Positions 43,922 through 53,331 of a stretch of 64,000 bases of DNA are shown here, one piece after another. Where the stretch lies: contig CANMPK010000002.1 of NCBI GenBank assembly GCA_947499725.1, forward strand, positions 186,001-250,000. The letters run 5' to 3'. The translations under genes were made by a program, and so were the position numbers. The stretch comes from an uncultured Paracoccaceae bacterium. GTDB lineage: Bacteria > Pseudomonadota > Alphaproteobacteria > Rhodobacterales > Rhodobacteraceae. The notes beneath the pieces are model-generated. The model was not told where the DNA came from, made no database searches, and was given only the letters and a program-made list of their open reading frames with translations. Position 1 is the first letter of the stretch; each line of letters opens with the position of its first letter.

Positions 43922-45420
43922 GCCGGTGATTTAGTGTCTTCAGCTTCGGTTTCAACAACCTCAGCCACGACATCAACGTCCGCAGCCTCGATCACATCCG
44001 CCTCTGCTTCCGCAACCTCTTCGGCCACTTCAGGCTGGGCTTCAAGCGCGCCCACGATCAGCGGCAGCATCTCAACACCTGTCGCGCTCATCGTTGCAGT
44101 TGCGGGCGGCACTTTCCAAGTCAGCGTGTCAAAGCTTTGACAGTTGTCGCAGACAGGCGCCCATTCAGAATGAATGTTCGAACAATTGTCACACACCCAC
44201 TGCGGACCACGGGACGCGGTCAGGCCGCGCGCCAGCCAGCCTTTGACAACGGAATCTTCGGCACCTTCACCGCGCTCGATTGCCGCCATGATGGTCAAAG
44301 ACCGAGAGGTCGGGTCCGCTTCATGCAAATCACCCAAAGCACGACGCGCGGCTGGGAAATCTTCGGCTGCGATTTGCAGTTCTGCCATCAGCATCTTGGT
44401 TTCGGGATGATCGGCTGTAGATTTTGTCAAACCACCAAATCGCTTGATACGCGCAGCTGGAGTTTCATCCGGCACGATCTCTGCAAAGGTCGCTGCCAAA
44501 TCAGGATGCGGCTGAGCCTCCCAAGCCTTTTTCAAAACACGCGTCGCATAACGCGCCTGATCTTGCGCAATATAACCTTTGGCTGCCAACACTGCCGCTG
44601 GGATCAAATCCGGAGACAAGCGGTTCGCCTCGATAGACGCTTCACGCAATTCGATAGACGAATCCTCTGACGCCAAGTCCTTGGCTTCTGACAAAGCCAA
44701 AACCGCATCACGGCGCTTGTGCACATCACGGGGCAAAGAACCGTGTTTCAGTTTGGTCTTCAGCGTCTCACGCGCGCCAGACCAATCTTTCTTCTCGGCC
44801 TGAAGCTTCAGCAGCGTATCCTGTGTTTCCACATGCTTTGGCTTAAGGGCAAAAGCCGTCTGCGCCAGCTTCAACGCCGTATCCGTTTTGCCATCAGCCA
44901 GCTTCTGCTTCATCAAACCACGCACACCTACGAAACGGGTGGCGTCGTCTTTTAGCAAACGCTTGTAAACTTCTTCCGCCTTGCGACGATCGCCTGACAC
45001 TTCTGCAGCCTGAGCTGTAACAAGGTTGGTCAACTCTGGCTTACGCAACAGGCGCTCTGCCTTGCGCGCTTTTTCCATCGCAGTGCGCCCTTCGCCAGAA
45101 GCCAAGGCCATCATGCCTTCGGTCAGCGCTTGATAACCGCGACGCTCACGGTTGCGATCAAAGTAGCGACTAATGGCCGTTTCATCTCCATTCAGGAACT
45201 TAAGAACCGCAACAGTCAAAGAAGCCAATTTCAGCAACAACCAAAGAAGGACAACGAGAACGACAAGCGCAATCGCTGTCTCCAAAAGGCCCAGAGTAAA
45301 CTCTGCTCCCCCTGCTTCGATGGTCAGTTTACCATCGCTCTCCATCAAGAAGCCTGCACCAATCGCCAAGCCAGCGATGGCCACAACGAAAATAATAATT
45401 TTAGAAAGAGACCAGAGCAT
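43918..45420 (-). CDS. hemY: HemY-like membrane TPR protein with a C-terminal zinc-ribbon
   Basis: The 500 residues begin with two transmembrane helices (about 7-26 and 45-67), then TPR-like helical repeats over about 100-400 (ALASGEGRTAMEKARKAERLLRK and similar), as in proteobacterial HemY proteins linked to heme synthesis; their exact role is not settled. Near residue 408-430 there is a CDNC-x(12)-CDNC ribbon (WVCDNCSNIHSEWAPVCDNC) likely to bind zinc. An acidic Glu/Ala/Val-rich tail of about 50 residues ends the protein. It follows the mitofilin-type gene by 9 bases in the hemD operon. Confidence 0.88.
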   Translation of the reverse strand: MLWSLSKIIIFVVAIAGLAIGAGFLMESDGKLTIEAGGAEFTLGLLETAIALVVLVVLLWLLLKLASLTVAVLKFLNGDETAISRYFDRNRERRGYQALTEGMMALASGEGRTAMEKARKAERLLRKPELTNLVTAQAAEVSGDRRKAEEVYKRLLKDDATRFVGVRGLMKQKLADGKTDTALKLAQTAFALKPKHVETQDTLLKLQAEKKDWSGARETLKTKLKHGSLPRDVHKRRDAVLALSEAKDLASEDSSIELREASIEANRLSPDLIPAAVLAAKGYIAQDQARYATRVLKKAWEAQPHPDLAATFAEIVPDETPAARIKRFGGLTKSTADHPETKMLMAELQIAAEDFPAARRALGDLHEADPTSRSLTIMAAIERGEGAEDSVVKGWLARGLTASRGPQWVCDNCSNIHSEWAPVCDNCQSFDTLTWKVPPATATMSATGVEMLPLIVGALEAQPEVAEEVAEAEADVIEAADVDVVAEVVETEAEDTKSPA

Positions 45421-45429
45421 AATTGACCC

Positions 45430-46740
45430 TTACTTCGCGTTCAAAGATTGAGAGAGCGCGTCAGCAGCTTCAAAAGCCGCTTGACGATTTTGGGCGACTT
45501 CAACCCAAGAAGACACTTCGGATTTGGCTGCATCCTCCAGAGCGTTAAGCTCCGTCAATGCGACACCCACATCACCGCGCCTTAGCGCAGCTTCTGCCCG
45601 ACTAAGCACGGCATCAGCGTCCGTACCTTCTTGCGGCGTCAGCGAGCGCATGCCGACCTGCGCCTTTAGGAAAGACGTCAAACGGCCTTCTTCTGAGGCC
45701 AGATCTACACGAGATGCAGCCAACGCAGCACGCGCCGCTGCTGGAAATTCATCCTGCAAAACTGCGAGCGTTGGCACGCCTTCATCTGCAAAGCTATTCA
45801 GCGCTTCAGGAATTGACGTGCCAGTCGCTGTCCCCAAATCCGTCAAAGCCAAACGATAGGACGCACCGCTATCAAGCGCTGATTGCACACGGGTCAAAGC
45901 AGCTCGAGCCAAAGCCTCTTGCGCAGACAGTTTGGCATTTTCTTCCATGGTTTCTGCTTCGGCACGTTGTGCTGTCACAAGTGCTTTCAAGTCTTCCAAC
46001 TCACGCTCGTAAGCTGCGATTGCGGAAGAAGGCAAGTTCTGGGTAATCGGGTTCTTTTCAAGCGCAGTCAGGCGGCCATCCAAGGTCGCCAAAGCTTGCG
46101 ACGCATCAGCAAATTGCCCGTTTACATCACTGACGGCACCTTCAAAACCAGCGACCTGCTCTTGGAAAGCCGACACAGAGGATTGTGCGGCATTGGCAGC
46201 GCTTTCCGTTTGCGCCTGAGCAGACAAAAGCGTTTCGATCTGGGCCGCTTGCGCTGCAACAGTTTGTTCCAAAGTCACAAGTGCATCATCTTTTTGACCA
46301 AGCAACGGTCCAACATATTGGGACGCACCAAAACCAAGGGCCGCTGCGACAACGCCACCCAAAGCAACGGGGAAGAATCCAACCTTCTTCACTGGCGCTG
46401 GTGCAGCGGATGTGCTCGCTTCTGCAGGTTCAGATGCTTCAGCAACAACCTCGGTCTCCTCAGATGCATTTTCAGCATCCTCTTCGAGCGCGTCAGCCGC
46501 TGCATCCTCGACCTCGTCGCCCGCTTCTTCAGACTGTTCTTGGTCTGAATCAGCCGTGTCTTCATCGGAAATTTCAGGTTGAGTTGTGTCTTCTGAAGCA
46601 GCGTCTTGAACTTCTTCAGTTTCTACATCTTCGGCAGGCATGTCTTCGACAATCTCTGCGTCAATCACATCTTCTGCAATTTCAGAAGACGGTTTATCTT
46701 TGCTCTCGGTTGACGTGTCGGGTTTGTCTGCCTTGGCCAC
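45430..46740 (-). CDS. Mitofilin/Mic60-domain inner membrane protein
   Basis: The GTG start at 46740 is preceded by AAAGGTGG. The 436 residues have a long acidic, Glu/Asp-rich N-terminal region (about 1-112), one transmembrane helix (about 121-147), a coiled-coil (about 155-285, VTLEQTVAAQAAQIETLLSAQ and later ELEDLKALVTAQRAEAETMEE) and a C-terminal mitofilin domain (about 290-436). Alphaproteobacterial Mic60 homologues have this layout and the same hemD-hemY neighbourhood, and are linked to inner-membrane shaping. The assignment rests on architecture and synteny. Confidence 0.85.
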   Translation of the reverse strand: MAKADKPDTSTESKDKPSSEIAEDVIDAEIVEDMPAEDVETEEVQDAASEDTTQPEISDEDTADSDQEQSEEAGDEVEDAAADALEEDAENASEETEVVAEASEPAEASTSAAPAPVKKVGFFPVALGGVVAAALGFGASQYVGPLLGQKDDALVTLEQTVAAQAAQIETLLSAQAQTESAANAAQSSVSAFQEQVAGFEGAVSDVNGQFADASQALATLDGRLTALEKNPITQNLPSSAIAAYERELEDLKALVTAQRAEAETMEENAKLSAQEALARAALTRVQSALDSGASYRLALTDLGTATGTSIPEALNSFADEGVPTLAVLQDEFPAAARAALAASRVDLASEEGRLTSFLKAQVGMRSLTPQEGTDADAVLSRAEAALRRGDVGVALTELNALEDAAKSEVSSWVEVAQNRQAAFEAADALSQSLNAK

Positions 46741-46816
46741 GAACTACCACCTTTCGAATCCAAAATTTCAATCTCTTACGCCGAATTTAAGCAGGGGCGC
46801 GCTCAGCTACAATGCG

Positions 46817-47524
46817 TCATTCAATAACAGTTTGCTTGCTTACCGCGTCTAACATGGCCTCAGCATCGAGCCTAGGCGCAATCTCGCAAGTACCGTAACG
46901 TATATCCCTTACTTCATCCGCCACAGCTTGGCTTAACGCCACAATATGTAGCGGTGCTTTTACATCAGCGACATCGGCAAAATGACGCGCCGTGCGAGGG
47001 GAAAACAAGGGGAGGATCACAGGGTTTTCCCCAGAGAGCAGTGCTTTCATCTTCTCGGATGCTGGAAGCAAAGGCTGCGTGTAAATGATTGCATCGTCCA
47101 CGTCATGCCCAAGCGCTCTTAACCGTTCTGCGATCTGACCACGGCTAATTTCACCGCGCATATGCAAAAGGCGGCCACGAGGGCGTTTCTCCTCTATCAG
47201 GGCAAGCAGAGAAGAGGCGTTACCTTTGGCGGCATAAGCGTCCCAACCTACTGCAGACGCAGCCTGCGCAGTACGTTCGCCAACACACCAAGCGGCAAGG
47301 CCAACCGACGGCGCTGGTATCACAGCATTTTGTGAAGTGAATATCGCGCCCGAGACGCCCGAAAAGTCAGGAACGCATGAGGCGCGCTTAATCTCGATCA
47401 GCGGGGCGATGACGATTTGCACGTTGGGCACGCGTGCTTTCAACAACGCCGCAAACCCCTGCGATTGCGCTTTAGGGCGGGTTAGCAATACTGTTGGCAT
47501 TGGCTTTGTCACAGGCTGCCCCAT
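46817..47524 (-). CDS. hemD: Uroporphyrinogen-III synthase
   Basis: The enzyme closes and inverts hydroxymethylbilane to uroporphyrinogen III in tetrapyrrole synthesis. The 235 residues show the weakly conserved two-domain fold: [19 protein letters not shown] at the start, VFTSQNAV-type [11 protein letters not shown] near residue 83, and [16 protein letters not shown] near residue 173. Start options are the ATG at 47524 or the ATG at 47500; the second fits family N-termini, the first has AAGGCG at a better distance. It heads the operon with mic60 and hemY. hemC is not in the window. Confidence 0.9.
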   Translation of the reverse strand: MGQPVTKPMPTVLLTRPKAQSQGFAALLKARVPNVQIVIAPLIEIKRASCVPDFSGVSGAIFTSQNAVIPAPSVGLAAWCVGERTAQAASAVGWDAYAAKGNASSLLALIEEKRPRGRLLHMRGEISRGQIAERLRALGHDVDDAIIYTQPLLPASEKMKALLSGENPVILPLFSPRTARHFADVADVKAPLHIVALSQAVADEVRDIRYGTCEIAPRLDAEAMLDAVSKQTVIE

Positions 47525-47570
47525 TGTTTACAGCGCCTTACGGTGTTACCTGCCCATAGGACTTGGCGCA

Positions 47571-48680
47571 ATGGCGGTCGTGATGACGAATACATTAACC
47601 ATCTTGGGAATCGAGAGCAGCTGCGATGACACTGCTGCCGCTGTTGTACGGCAAACCGGAGGTGCTTTGCCCGAGATTTTGTCTTCCGAAGTTTTTGGTC
47701 AAAACGCGCTACATGCTGAATTTGGTGGCGTCGTGCCCGAAATCGCAGCACGTGCTCATGCTGAAAAGCTAGACATCTGTGTGGAAAACGCAATTGCCGA
47801 AAGCGGTGTCCCACTTAAAGAACTCGACGCCATCGCCGTAACCGCAGGCCCAGGTCTGATTGGCGGCGTGCTGTCGGGTGTGATGTGCGCCAAAGGTCTC
47901 TCTGCCGCTCTTGGCCTGCCGCTCGTCGGTGTAAATCACTTGGCTGGCCACGCTTTAACCCCACGTCTGACAGATCAGGTGTCCTTCCCTTATCTGATGC
48001 TTCTGGTGAGTGGCGGACATTGCCAATTCTTGGTCTCTGAAGACCCTGAAACCTTTAAGCGCCTTGGCGGAACAATCGACGACGCGCCCGGCGAAGCCTT
48101 TGACAAAACCGCACGCTTGCTTGGCCTACCGCAACCTGGCGGACCGTCTGTTGAACAAGCCGCAAAATCCGGTGATCCAAAGCGGTTTGCATTCCCACGC
48201 CCTTTGATGGATCGGCCGGGCTGTGATCTGTCATTTTCTGGCCTAAAGACTGCAATCCTGCGCGCCCGTGATGCCTTGGTTGCGGAAAAGGGCGGACTTA
48301 CCGAACAAGACAGAAGTGATCTTTGCGCCTCTTTTCAAGAAGCCGTTGCAGATGTGTTGGCCAAGAAAACAGCGCGCGCCTTTGAGGCATATCTTGCGAT
48401 GAACCCACAAACGCCACTGCTCGCTGTCGCAGGCGGCGTTGCCGCAAACCAAACCGTCCGTGCGCGCCTTCAAGAGGTCTGCGCCAAGCACGCGGTTGAA
48501 TTCACAGCCCCCCCTCTCGCACTTTGCACCGACAATGCTGCGATGATTGCCTATGCGGGCCTTGAGCGATTTAAGCTGGGCAAATCGGATGACATGTCAC
48601 TAGCAGCTCGCCCCCGTTGGCCGCTCGACACCCGTGCGCCAGCCCTTTTAGGTGGTGGTAAAAAAGGAGCGAAAGCGTGA
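47571..48680 (+). CDS. tsaD: tRNA N6-adenosine threonylcarbamoyltransferase
   Basis: This enzyme transfers the threonylcarbamoyl group to A37 of ANN-decoding tRNAs (t6A). [14 protein letters not shown] near the start, the metal ligands in [11 protein letters not shown] (two His four residues apart), [10 protein letters not shown] and [10 protein letters not shown] are all present. ATG 47571 has AGGA 9 bases upstream and gives 369 residues; ATG 47583 (365 residues) is the alternative. It is divergent from hemD across about 50 bases and overlaps gpsA by 4 bases. The partner gene tsaE is at 57651. Confidence 0.95.
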   Translation: MAVVMTNTLTILGIESSCDDTAAAVVRQTGGALPEILSSEVFGQNALHAEFGGVVPEIAARAHAEKLDICVENAIAESGVPLKELDAIAVTAGPGLIGGVLSGVMCAKGLSAALGLPLVGVNHLAGHALTPRLTDQVSFPYLMLLVSGGHCQFLVSEDPETFKRLGGTIDDAPGEAFDKTARLLGLPQPGGPSVEQAAKSGDPKRFAFPRPLMDRPGCDLSFSGLKTAILRARDALVAEKGGLTEQDRSDLCASFQEAVADVLAKKTARAFEAYLAMNPQTPLLAVAGGVAANQTVRARLQEVCAKHAVEFTAPPLALCTDNAAMIAYAGLERFKLGKSDDMSLAARPRWPLDTRAPALLGGGKKGAKA

Positions 48681-49630
48681 GTCTGACAGTCATTGGATCA
48701 GGGGCCTTTGGAACGGCCCTCGCCATCTCTCTGTCAAAGAGCCATGATCGTATTACGCTTTGGGGGCGTGATGCTGACATGATGGCCAATATGCAGGTCA
48801 ATCGGCGGAATTCAAAACGCTTGCCAGACGTGACATTACCGGACAACATCATCTGCGTATCTGGGCGCTTGCCGACAGATGATGAAATCATGCTGCTCGC
48901 AGTCCCCATGCAAACGCTTTCTGGAGTTCTTGAAAGCGCACCGAACCTTAATCGCAAAACTTTAGTCGCTTGCTGCAAGGGCATCGACATGGCGACAGGC
49001 CAAGGCCCGAGCGCTATTTTGAAACAAGCCGCCCCAAATGCGACCCCTGCGATCTTAACGGGGCCAAGCTTTGCAGCAGATATCGCCAACGGCTTACCAA
49101 CAGCTCTGACACTTGCCTGTGAGAACTCAGGAAACGACCTTCAAAACGCTCTGCAAACGCCAAACCTACGCATCTACCGCACTCCGGATTTGATCGGTGC
49201 AGAGCTTGGCGGAGCCTTGAAAAACGTCATTGCGATTGCCTGTGGCGCTGCAATTGGCGCCGGCCTCGGCGCGAGCGCTCGTGCGTCGCTTATGACTCGA
49301 GGGTTTGCCGAGATGGGCCGCATGGCCAAGGCCCTTGGCGCACGCTCTGAAACATTGGCTGGGCTCTCTGGCTTTGGTGATCTCGCTTTGACTTGCACTT
49401 CAGACCAGTCCCGCAACTACCGCCTGGGTCTTGCTTTGGGGCAAGGTCAAAGTTTTGATGCCAGCGTCACAGTGGAAGGCGCTGCAACCGCACGCGCGAC
49501 ACTGCAACGCGCGACTGATTTGAAAATCGACATGCCAATCACGCAAGCTGTTGTGGCTTTGCTTGACGGCACGAAAAACATCCCCGAGGTTATGGCAGCC
49601 CTATTGGCACGCCCACAGAAAGAGGAATAA
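48677..49630 (+). CDS. gpsA: Glycerol-3-phosphate dehydrogenase (NAD(P)+)
   Basis: The enzyme reduces dihydroxyacetone phosphate to glycerol 3-phosphate for phospholipid synthesis. The GTG start overlaps the tsaD stop. The 317 residues carry the dinucleotide loop [15 protein letters not shown], the catalytic Lys region [23 protein letters not shown] near residue 176, and [26 protein letters not shown] near residue 235. It is cytoplasmic. The small YciI gene follows by 2 bases, so tsaD-gpsA-yciI-EVE forms one plus-strand operon. Confidence 0.96.
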   Translation: MSLTVIGSGAFGTALAISLSKSHDRITLWGRDADMMANMQVNRRNSKRLPDVTLPDNIICVSGRLPTDDEIMLLAVPMQTLSGVLESAPNLNRKTLVACCKGIDMATGQGPSAILKQAAPNATPAILTGPSFAADIANGLPTALTLACENSGNDLQNALQTPNLRIYRTPDLIGAELGGALKNVIAIACGAAIGAGLGASARASLMTRGFAEMGRMAKALGARSETLAGLSGFGDLALTCTSDQSRNYRLGLALGQGQSFDASVTVEGAATARATLQRATDLKIDMPITQAVVALLDGTKNIPEVMAALLARPQKEE

Positions 49631-49632
49631 CC

Positions 49633-49905
49633 ATGCTATTTGCACTGATGGCCAAAGACAAACCAGGCGCGCTGGACGTACGCCTATCCAACCGCGAAGC
49701 GCACGTTGCTTACCTTAAGTCATCCGATGCGGTGAAAATGGCAGGCCCATTCCTGAACGAAGCTGGCGAAATGTGCGGTTCATTGATTGTGCTAGAGTTT
49801 GACACACTCGCTGAGGCCGAAGAATGGGCTGCAAATGACCCTTACAAATTGGCGGATCTGTTCGAAAGCTCCGAAATTCAACCTTGGAACAAGGTGATCG
49901 GTTAA
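49633..49905 (+). CDS. YciI-like protein
   Basis: The 90 residues match the YciI family: MLFALMAKDKPGALDVRLSNREAHVAYL with the conserved Asp-Lys and Arg-His residues, FLNEAGEMCGSLIVLEFDTLAEAEEWAANDPY, and the AANDPYKLADLFESSEIQPW end. It is a small ferredoxin-like dimer, with proposed hydrolase or stress roles that are not proven. The gpsA-YciI-EVE order is common in Rhodobacterales. Its stop shares one base with the start of the EVE gene. Confidence 0.92.
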   Translation: MLFALMAKDKPGALDVRLSNREAHVAYLKSSDAVKMAGPFLNEAGEMCGSLIVLEFDTLAEAEEWAANDPYKLADLFESSEIQPWNKVIG

Positions 49906-50324
49906 TGCGTTACTGGCTGTTCAAATCCGAACCCTCCACATGGAGCTGGGACAACCAGCAAGCCAAGGGTGATGAGGGCGAAGAATGGGACGGCGTGCGC
50001 AATTATCAGGCCCGCAACTTCATGCGTGAGATGGCAATCGGAGATCGTGGGCTGTTCTACCATTCTCAGAAAGAGAAATCCGTGGTGGGCATCGTCGAGG
50101 TTATCGCTGAGGCCCACCAAGATTCGACCACAGACGATGAACGCTGGGAATGCGTGGACATCAAGGCGATCGCATCTCTGAAAACGCCTGTATCCTTAGA
50201 GCAGATCAAGGCGGAGGAACGCCTCGAAACCATGGTTCTGGTCAAGAACTCCCGCCTCTCTGTTCAGCCGGTGACACCAGAGGAATGGGACCTCATAACC
50301 ACTATGGGTGGTGTGAAGCTCTAG
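49905..50324 (+). CDS. EVE (PUA-like) domain protein
   Basis: The ATG at 49905 is fused to the previous stop (TAATG) and gives 139 residues. It begins RYWLFKSEPSTWSWDNQQ and contains WDGVRNYQARNFMREMAIGDRGLFYHS and VVGIVEVIAEAH, the EVE fold that binds modified bases in DNA or RNA. Stand-alone EVE proteins of this type are widespread and their ligand is usually unknown. No restriction gene lies nearby, so a housekeeping role is more likely than defence. Confidence 0.92.
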   Translation: MRYWLFKSEPSTWSWDNQQAKGDEGEEWDGVRNYQARNFMREMAIGDRGLFYHSQKEKSVVGIVEVIAEAHQDSTTDDERWECVDIKAIASLKTPVSLEQIKAEERLETMVLVKNSRLSVQPVTPEEWDLITTMGGVKL

Positions 50325-50382
50325 CCAAAACCCCTATATTTAGGCATACTCCAGCTGTCTTTAAGCAAAACTGGAGAGGGAC

Positions 50383-50778
50383 ATGGAATTCATCAACGTC
50401 ATAGTGGCAGCCATTGCTGCTTTTGCATTCGGTGCAGTTTGGTACATGGTTTTGGCAAAACCGTGGATGGAGGCCTCTGGCATCGCTGTCGGCGAAGACG
50501 GGCGGCCTGCAAACTCTGCTGACAAAAAGCCTTTCATCATTTCATTTGTTTGTCTGATCATTGTCGCTGGAATGATGCGGCACGTGTTCTCTTTGGCCGG
50601 CATAGATGCGCCAATTAAAGGCCTTGTTGCAGGTATTGGAGTTGGCTTGTTTTTGGCAACCCCTTGGATTGCGACAAACTATGCCTTTGCAGACCGCAAA
50701 CGGGCACTGACGGTTATTGATGGTGGGTATGCCACGATCGGCTGCGCGATCATCGGCCTAGTGCTCACACTGTTCTAA
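50383..50778 (+). CDS. DUF1761-type small membrane protein
   Basis: The 131 residues form four hydrophobic helices: INVIVAAIAAFAFGAVWYMVLAKPWMEASG, IISFVCLIIVAGMMRHVF, GLVAGIGVGLFLATPWIATNYAF and GGYATIGCAIIGLVLTLF. The pattern with Trp-Tyr in helix 1 and an Asn-Tyr in helix 3 is the DUF1761 type. Function unknown. GGAGAGGG lies just before the ATG. It is transcribed on its own after the tsaD operon or by readthrough. Confidence 0.8.
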   Translation: MEFINVIVAAIAAFAFGAVWYMVLAKPWMEASGIAVGEDGRPANSADKKPFIISFVCLIIVAGMMRHVFSLAGIDAPIKGLVAGIGVGLFLATPWIATNYAFADRKRALTVIDGGYATIGCAIIGLVLTLF

Positions 50779-51008
50779 ACCAAATTATCTATCTAACGGG
50801 GATTCCAGAGCGCAAAAGTCGCCAGAACCCCCGTTACCCCACGTGCTCCCTACGCACCACACGTGAACTGAAAATAGGTCCTGGCCTTCCTAGCCTGCAA
50901 GATTGAACCTAGGCCAGAAACATGCACAGCGCAAACGCTAAGCACTTAAAATAAATCAACATTTTTAGGAAATTTGGATTGGCCCACCCAATGGATGGGC
51001 CGAAAGGC
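50779..51008. other. Structured intergenic stretch between convergent genes
   Basis: No gene is visible. Three inverted repeats are present: TAACGGGG (50794-50801) with CCCCGTTA (50829-50836); CTGGCC (50881-50886) with GGCCAG (50912-50917); and GGCCCA (50981-50986) with TGGGCC (50996-51001). The last is 8 bases past the DUF2853 stop on the minus strand and is probably a weak terminator for it. The remainder may be a 3' untranslated region of the DUF1761 gene or a small RNA. Confidence 0.35.
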
Positions 51009-51350
51009 TTAGCCGTAGATGGACTCTTTGCCGAAGTGCTTTGTCAGCATGTAGTAGACAACCGCACGGTATTTGTTGCGCTCAGAGCGACCATAGGTGT
51101 CCAGAACCGAGTCGATCGCTTCCATCAAAGCAGGGCTATCAGACAGGCCCAGCTTTTTGATTAGGAAGTTGTTCTTTACCGTCTCAAGCTCTGCTGGTTG
51201 CGTTGCCGCAACGGTAGATGCGTCAGCATTATAAATTGCAGGACCGCAACCGATTGTGACCTTTGTCAGCAGGTCCATGTCTGGCTGCATGCCGCATTTG
51301 TTTTTCAGGTCATCCGCATATTGTGCGATCAGATCGTCGCGTTTTCCCAT
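51009..51350 (-). CDS. DUF2853 family protein
   Basis: The ATG at 51350 follows GGGAGAG and gives 113 residues. The sequence KRDDLIAQYADDLKNKCGMQPDMDLLTKVTIGCGPAIYNADASTVA and NFLIKKLGLSD fits the DUF2853 pattern, an all-helical small cytosolic protein common in alphaproteobacteria and Bacteroidetes. The conserved end reads RNKYRAVVYYMLTKHFGKESIYG. No biochemical role is known. It lies downstream of ahcY on the same strand, but the ahcY terminator separates them. Confidence 0.85.
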   Translation of the reverse strand: MGKRDDLIAQYADDLKNKCGMQPDMDLLTKVTIGCGPAIYNADASTVAATQPAELETVKNNFLIKKLGLSDSPALMEAIDSVLDTYGRSERNKYRAVVYYMLTKHFGKESIYG

Positions 51351-51491
51351 AATCACTCTCCCAGTATCTAAAATATTGGGGAACATCCCCATTACAAAAA
51401 ACTCTAGAGGCAATTTTTCCAATCGCAAAGGAAAAGATTTCGGACTTTTCCCCCTAATCAAACGGACTAAACCAGCCTGCACACAAAGAAA

Positions 51492-51513
51492 AAGCCTCGG
51501 TCCCCCGAGGCTT
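51492..51513 (-). terminator. Intrinsic terminator of ahcY
   Basis: AAGCCTCGG and CCGAGGCTT pair perfectly around a 4-base loop, and on the minus strand TTTTTCTTT overlaps and follows the stem. It starts 23 bases past the ahcY stop. Confidence 0.9.
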
Positions 51514-51536
51514 GTTCATCTTCATTTCACGGCAAC

Positions 51537-52922
51537 TTAGTAGCGGTAGTGTTCCGGCTTAAATGGCCCTTCAGGGCTGATGCCTAGGTAGTCCGCTTGA
51601 TCTTTATCCAATTTGGACAGCTTTACGCCGATACGATCTAGGTGCAGGCGTGCCACTTTTTCATCCAAGTGCTTAGGCAGGATGTAAACGTCGTTGTTGT
51701 AGTTGTCGCCGTTGTTCCACAACTCCATCTGCGCCAAAACCTGGTTGGTAAACGAAGCAGACATCACGAAGGATGGGTGGCCAGTCGCGTTACCAAGGTT
51801 CAACAAACGACCTTCAGACAGCAGAATGATGCGGTTGCCAGATGGCATCTCGATCATATCCACTTGTTCTTTGATATTTGTCCACTTGTGGTTCTTCAGC
51901 GCCGCCACTTGGATTTCATTATCGAAGTGACCAATGTTGCCAACGATCGCCATATCTTTCATCGCGCGCATATGCTCGATGCGAATGACGTCTTTGTTGC
52001 CAGTCGTGGTGATGAAGATATCAGCGTCTGCAACAGCATCTTCCAGCAGGACAACTTCGAAACCGTCCATAGCCGCCTGAAGCGCGCAAATCGGATCAAC
52101 TTCTGTGACCTTCACACGCGCACCAGCGCCGCGCAAAGACGCCGCAGAGCCTTTGCCCACGTCACCATAGCCCATCACAACAGCAACTTTACCGGCCATC
52201 ATTGTATCTGTGGCGCGGCGGATACCGTCTACGAGGGATTCTTTACAGCCGTATTTGTTGTCGAATTTGGACTTCGTCACAGAGTCGTTCACGTTGATCG
52301 CAGGGAAAGGCAACTCGCCCTTCTTTTGCAAATCATACAAGCGGTGAACACCAGTGGTTGTCTCTTCAGAAACACCAAGGATCTGGTCACGAGTCTTTGT
52401 AAACCAGCCCGGGCTCGCAGCCATGCGCTTTTTGATCTGCGCTTGGATAACTTCTTCTTCTTCAGATGTTGGAACGCCGAATTCTTCACCCGCTTCAATG
52501 CGCGCGCCCAGCAGAACGTACAAAGTCGCGTCGCCGCCATCATCCAAGATCAGGTTCGGGCCTTCCGGGAACATGAAGGATTGGTCTAGGTAATCCCAAT
52601 GCTCTTCCAAAGATTGGCCTTTGATCGCAAACACAGGTGTGCCATCTGCTGCAATCGCAGCCGCGGCGTGATCTTGTGTAGAGAAAATATTGCAGGATGC
52701 CCAACGCACATCTGCGCCCAGCGCAACCAGCGTTTCGATCAGAACAGCTGTCTGAATGGTCATATGCAAAGAGCCCACAATACGGGACCCCTTCAAAGGC
52801 TTGCTGTCTCCATACTCTGCACGCAGCGCCATCAGGCCCGGCATTTCTGTTTCAGCAATGTCCAGTTCTTTCCGGCCAAAATCTGCCAGAGCGATATCTT
52901 TTACGATGTAGTCTGTCGGCAT
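51537..52922 (-). CDS. ahcY: Adenosylhomocysteinase
   Basis: The enzyme hydrolyses S-adenosylhomocysteine to adenosine and homocysteine, keeping methylation going. The 461 residues include the insertion typical of alphaproteobacterial and plant-like forms. Visible are the substrate region [36 protein letters not shown], the catalytic [21 protein letters not shown], the NAD loop [23 protein letters not shown] and the C-terminal [21 protein letters not shown] ending in KPEHYRY, which closes the NAD site. AAGGAG precedes the ATG. Its own terminator follows. Confidence 0.97.
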   Translation of the reverse strand: MPTDYIVKDIALADFGRKELDIAETEMPGLMALRAEYGDSKPLKGSRIVGSLHMTIQTAVLIETLVALGADVRWASCNIFSTQDHAAAAIAADGTPVFAIKGQSLEEHWDYLDQSFMFPEGPNLILDDGGDATLYVLLGARIEAGEEFGVPTSEEEEVIQAQIKKRMAASPGWFTKTRDQILGVSEETTTGVHRLYDLQKKGELPFPAINVNDSVTKSKFDNKYGCKESLVDGIRRATDTMMAGKVAVVMGYGDVGKGSAASLRGAGARVKVTEVDPICALQAAMDGFEVVLLEDAVADADIFITTTGNKDVIRIEHMRAMKDMAIVGNIGHFDNEIQVAALKNHKWTNIKEQVDMIEMPSGNRIILLSEGRLLNLGNATGHPSFVMSASFTNQVLAQMELWNNGDNYNNDVYILPKHLDEKVARLHLDRIGVKLSKLDKDQADYLGISPEGPFKPEHYRY

Positions 52923-53016
52923 CTCGCCGTACTCCTTGCCACACTAAGTCTGGGGTCAGATAGCACTGCTACCTAACTTCGACAATGGCAGGAGAGGGTC
53001 GGAAGAGCTGCCTAGC

Positions 53017-53331
53017 TCAGCTTTTCACGCCGTCAGGCACAATTGGCGCCTCACGTTTGAAAAAATCTGTACCAGTCGCCACAATACAGGATACGCCCTG
53101 CGCATTCGTCAGGATCACTGTAAAGGTGCCGGTTTTTTCGGATGCCCAGACCTCAACCATCGTTTGGATGTTTTTATTGCCCTGCAAGCCGCCAGCAGTC
53201 AGCGCCTCAGAGTATTTGCTTTCCAGTCGTTCAACGACATCTGCGCGTAACGCACAGTTCGCGGCATGGGCAGGCGGGGCTGCGGCGAGCATGCCGAACA
53301 ACAGTCCGGCGGTCATCAATCTTTTGAACAT
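53017..53331 (-). CDS. Small exported protein of unknown function
   Basis: The 104 residues begin with a Sec signal (MFKRLMTAGLLFGMLAAAPPAHA, cleavage near residue 23). The mature domain of about 80 residues has two cysteines (Cys26 and Cys82), positioned for a disulfide, and the segment GTFTVILTNAQGVSCIVATGTDFF. I do not recognise the family beyond similarity to small roseobacter periplasmic proteins. AAGGAG lies 6 bases before the ATG. It lies 94 bases upstream of ahcY on the same strand. Confidence 0.65.
   Translation of the reverse strand: MFKRLMTAGLLFGMLAAAPPAHAANCALRADVVERLESKYSEALTAGGLQGNKNIQTMVEVWASEKTGTFTVILTNAQGVSCIVATGTDFFKREAPIVPDGVKS

Noticed and set aside
49905-50324. EVE protein as part of a modified-DNA defence system
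   Set aside because: There are no restriction, helicase or nuclease genes around it. The neighbours gpsA, YciI and DUF1761 are the usual housekeeping context.
51642-52589. 315-residue open frame antisense to ahcY
   Set aside because: ahcY is complete and conserved on the other strand; the antisense product has no family features.
52923-53016. Possible SAM or SAH riboswitch upstream of ahcY
   Set aside because: A small dyad (GGTAGCAGTGCTATC on the minus strand) is present, but I cannot match the spacer to a known SAH, SAM-II or SAM/SAH consensus. A covariance search would decide it.
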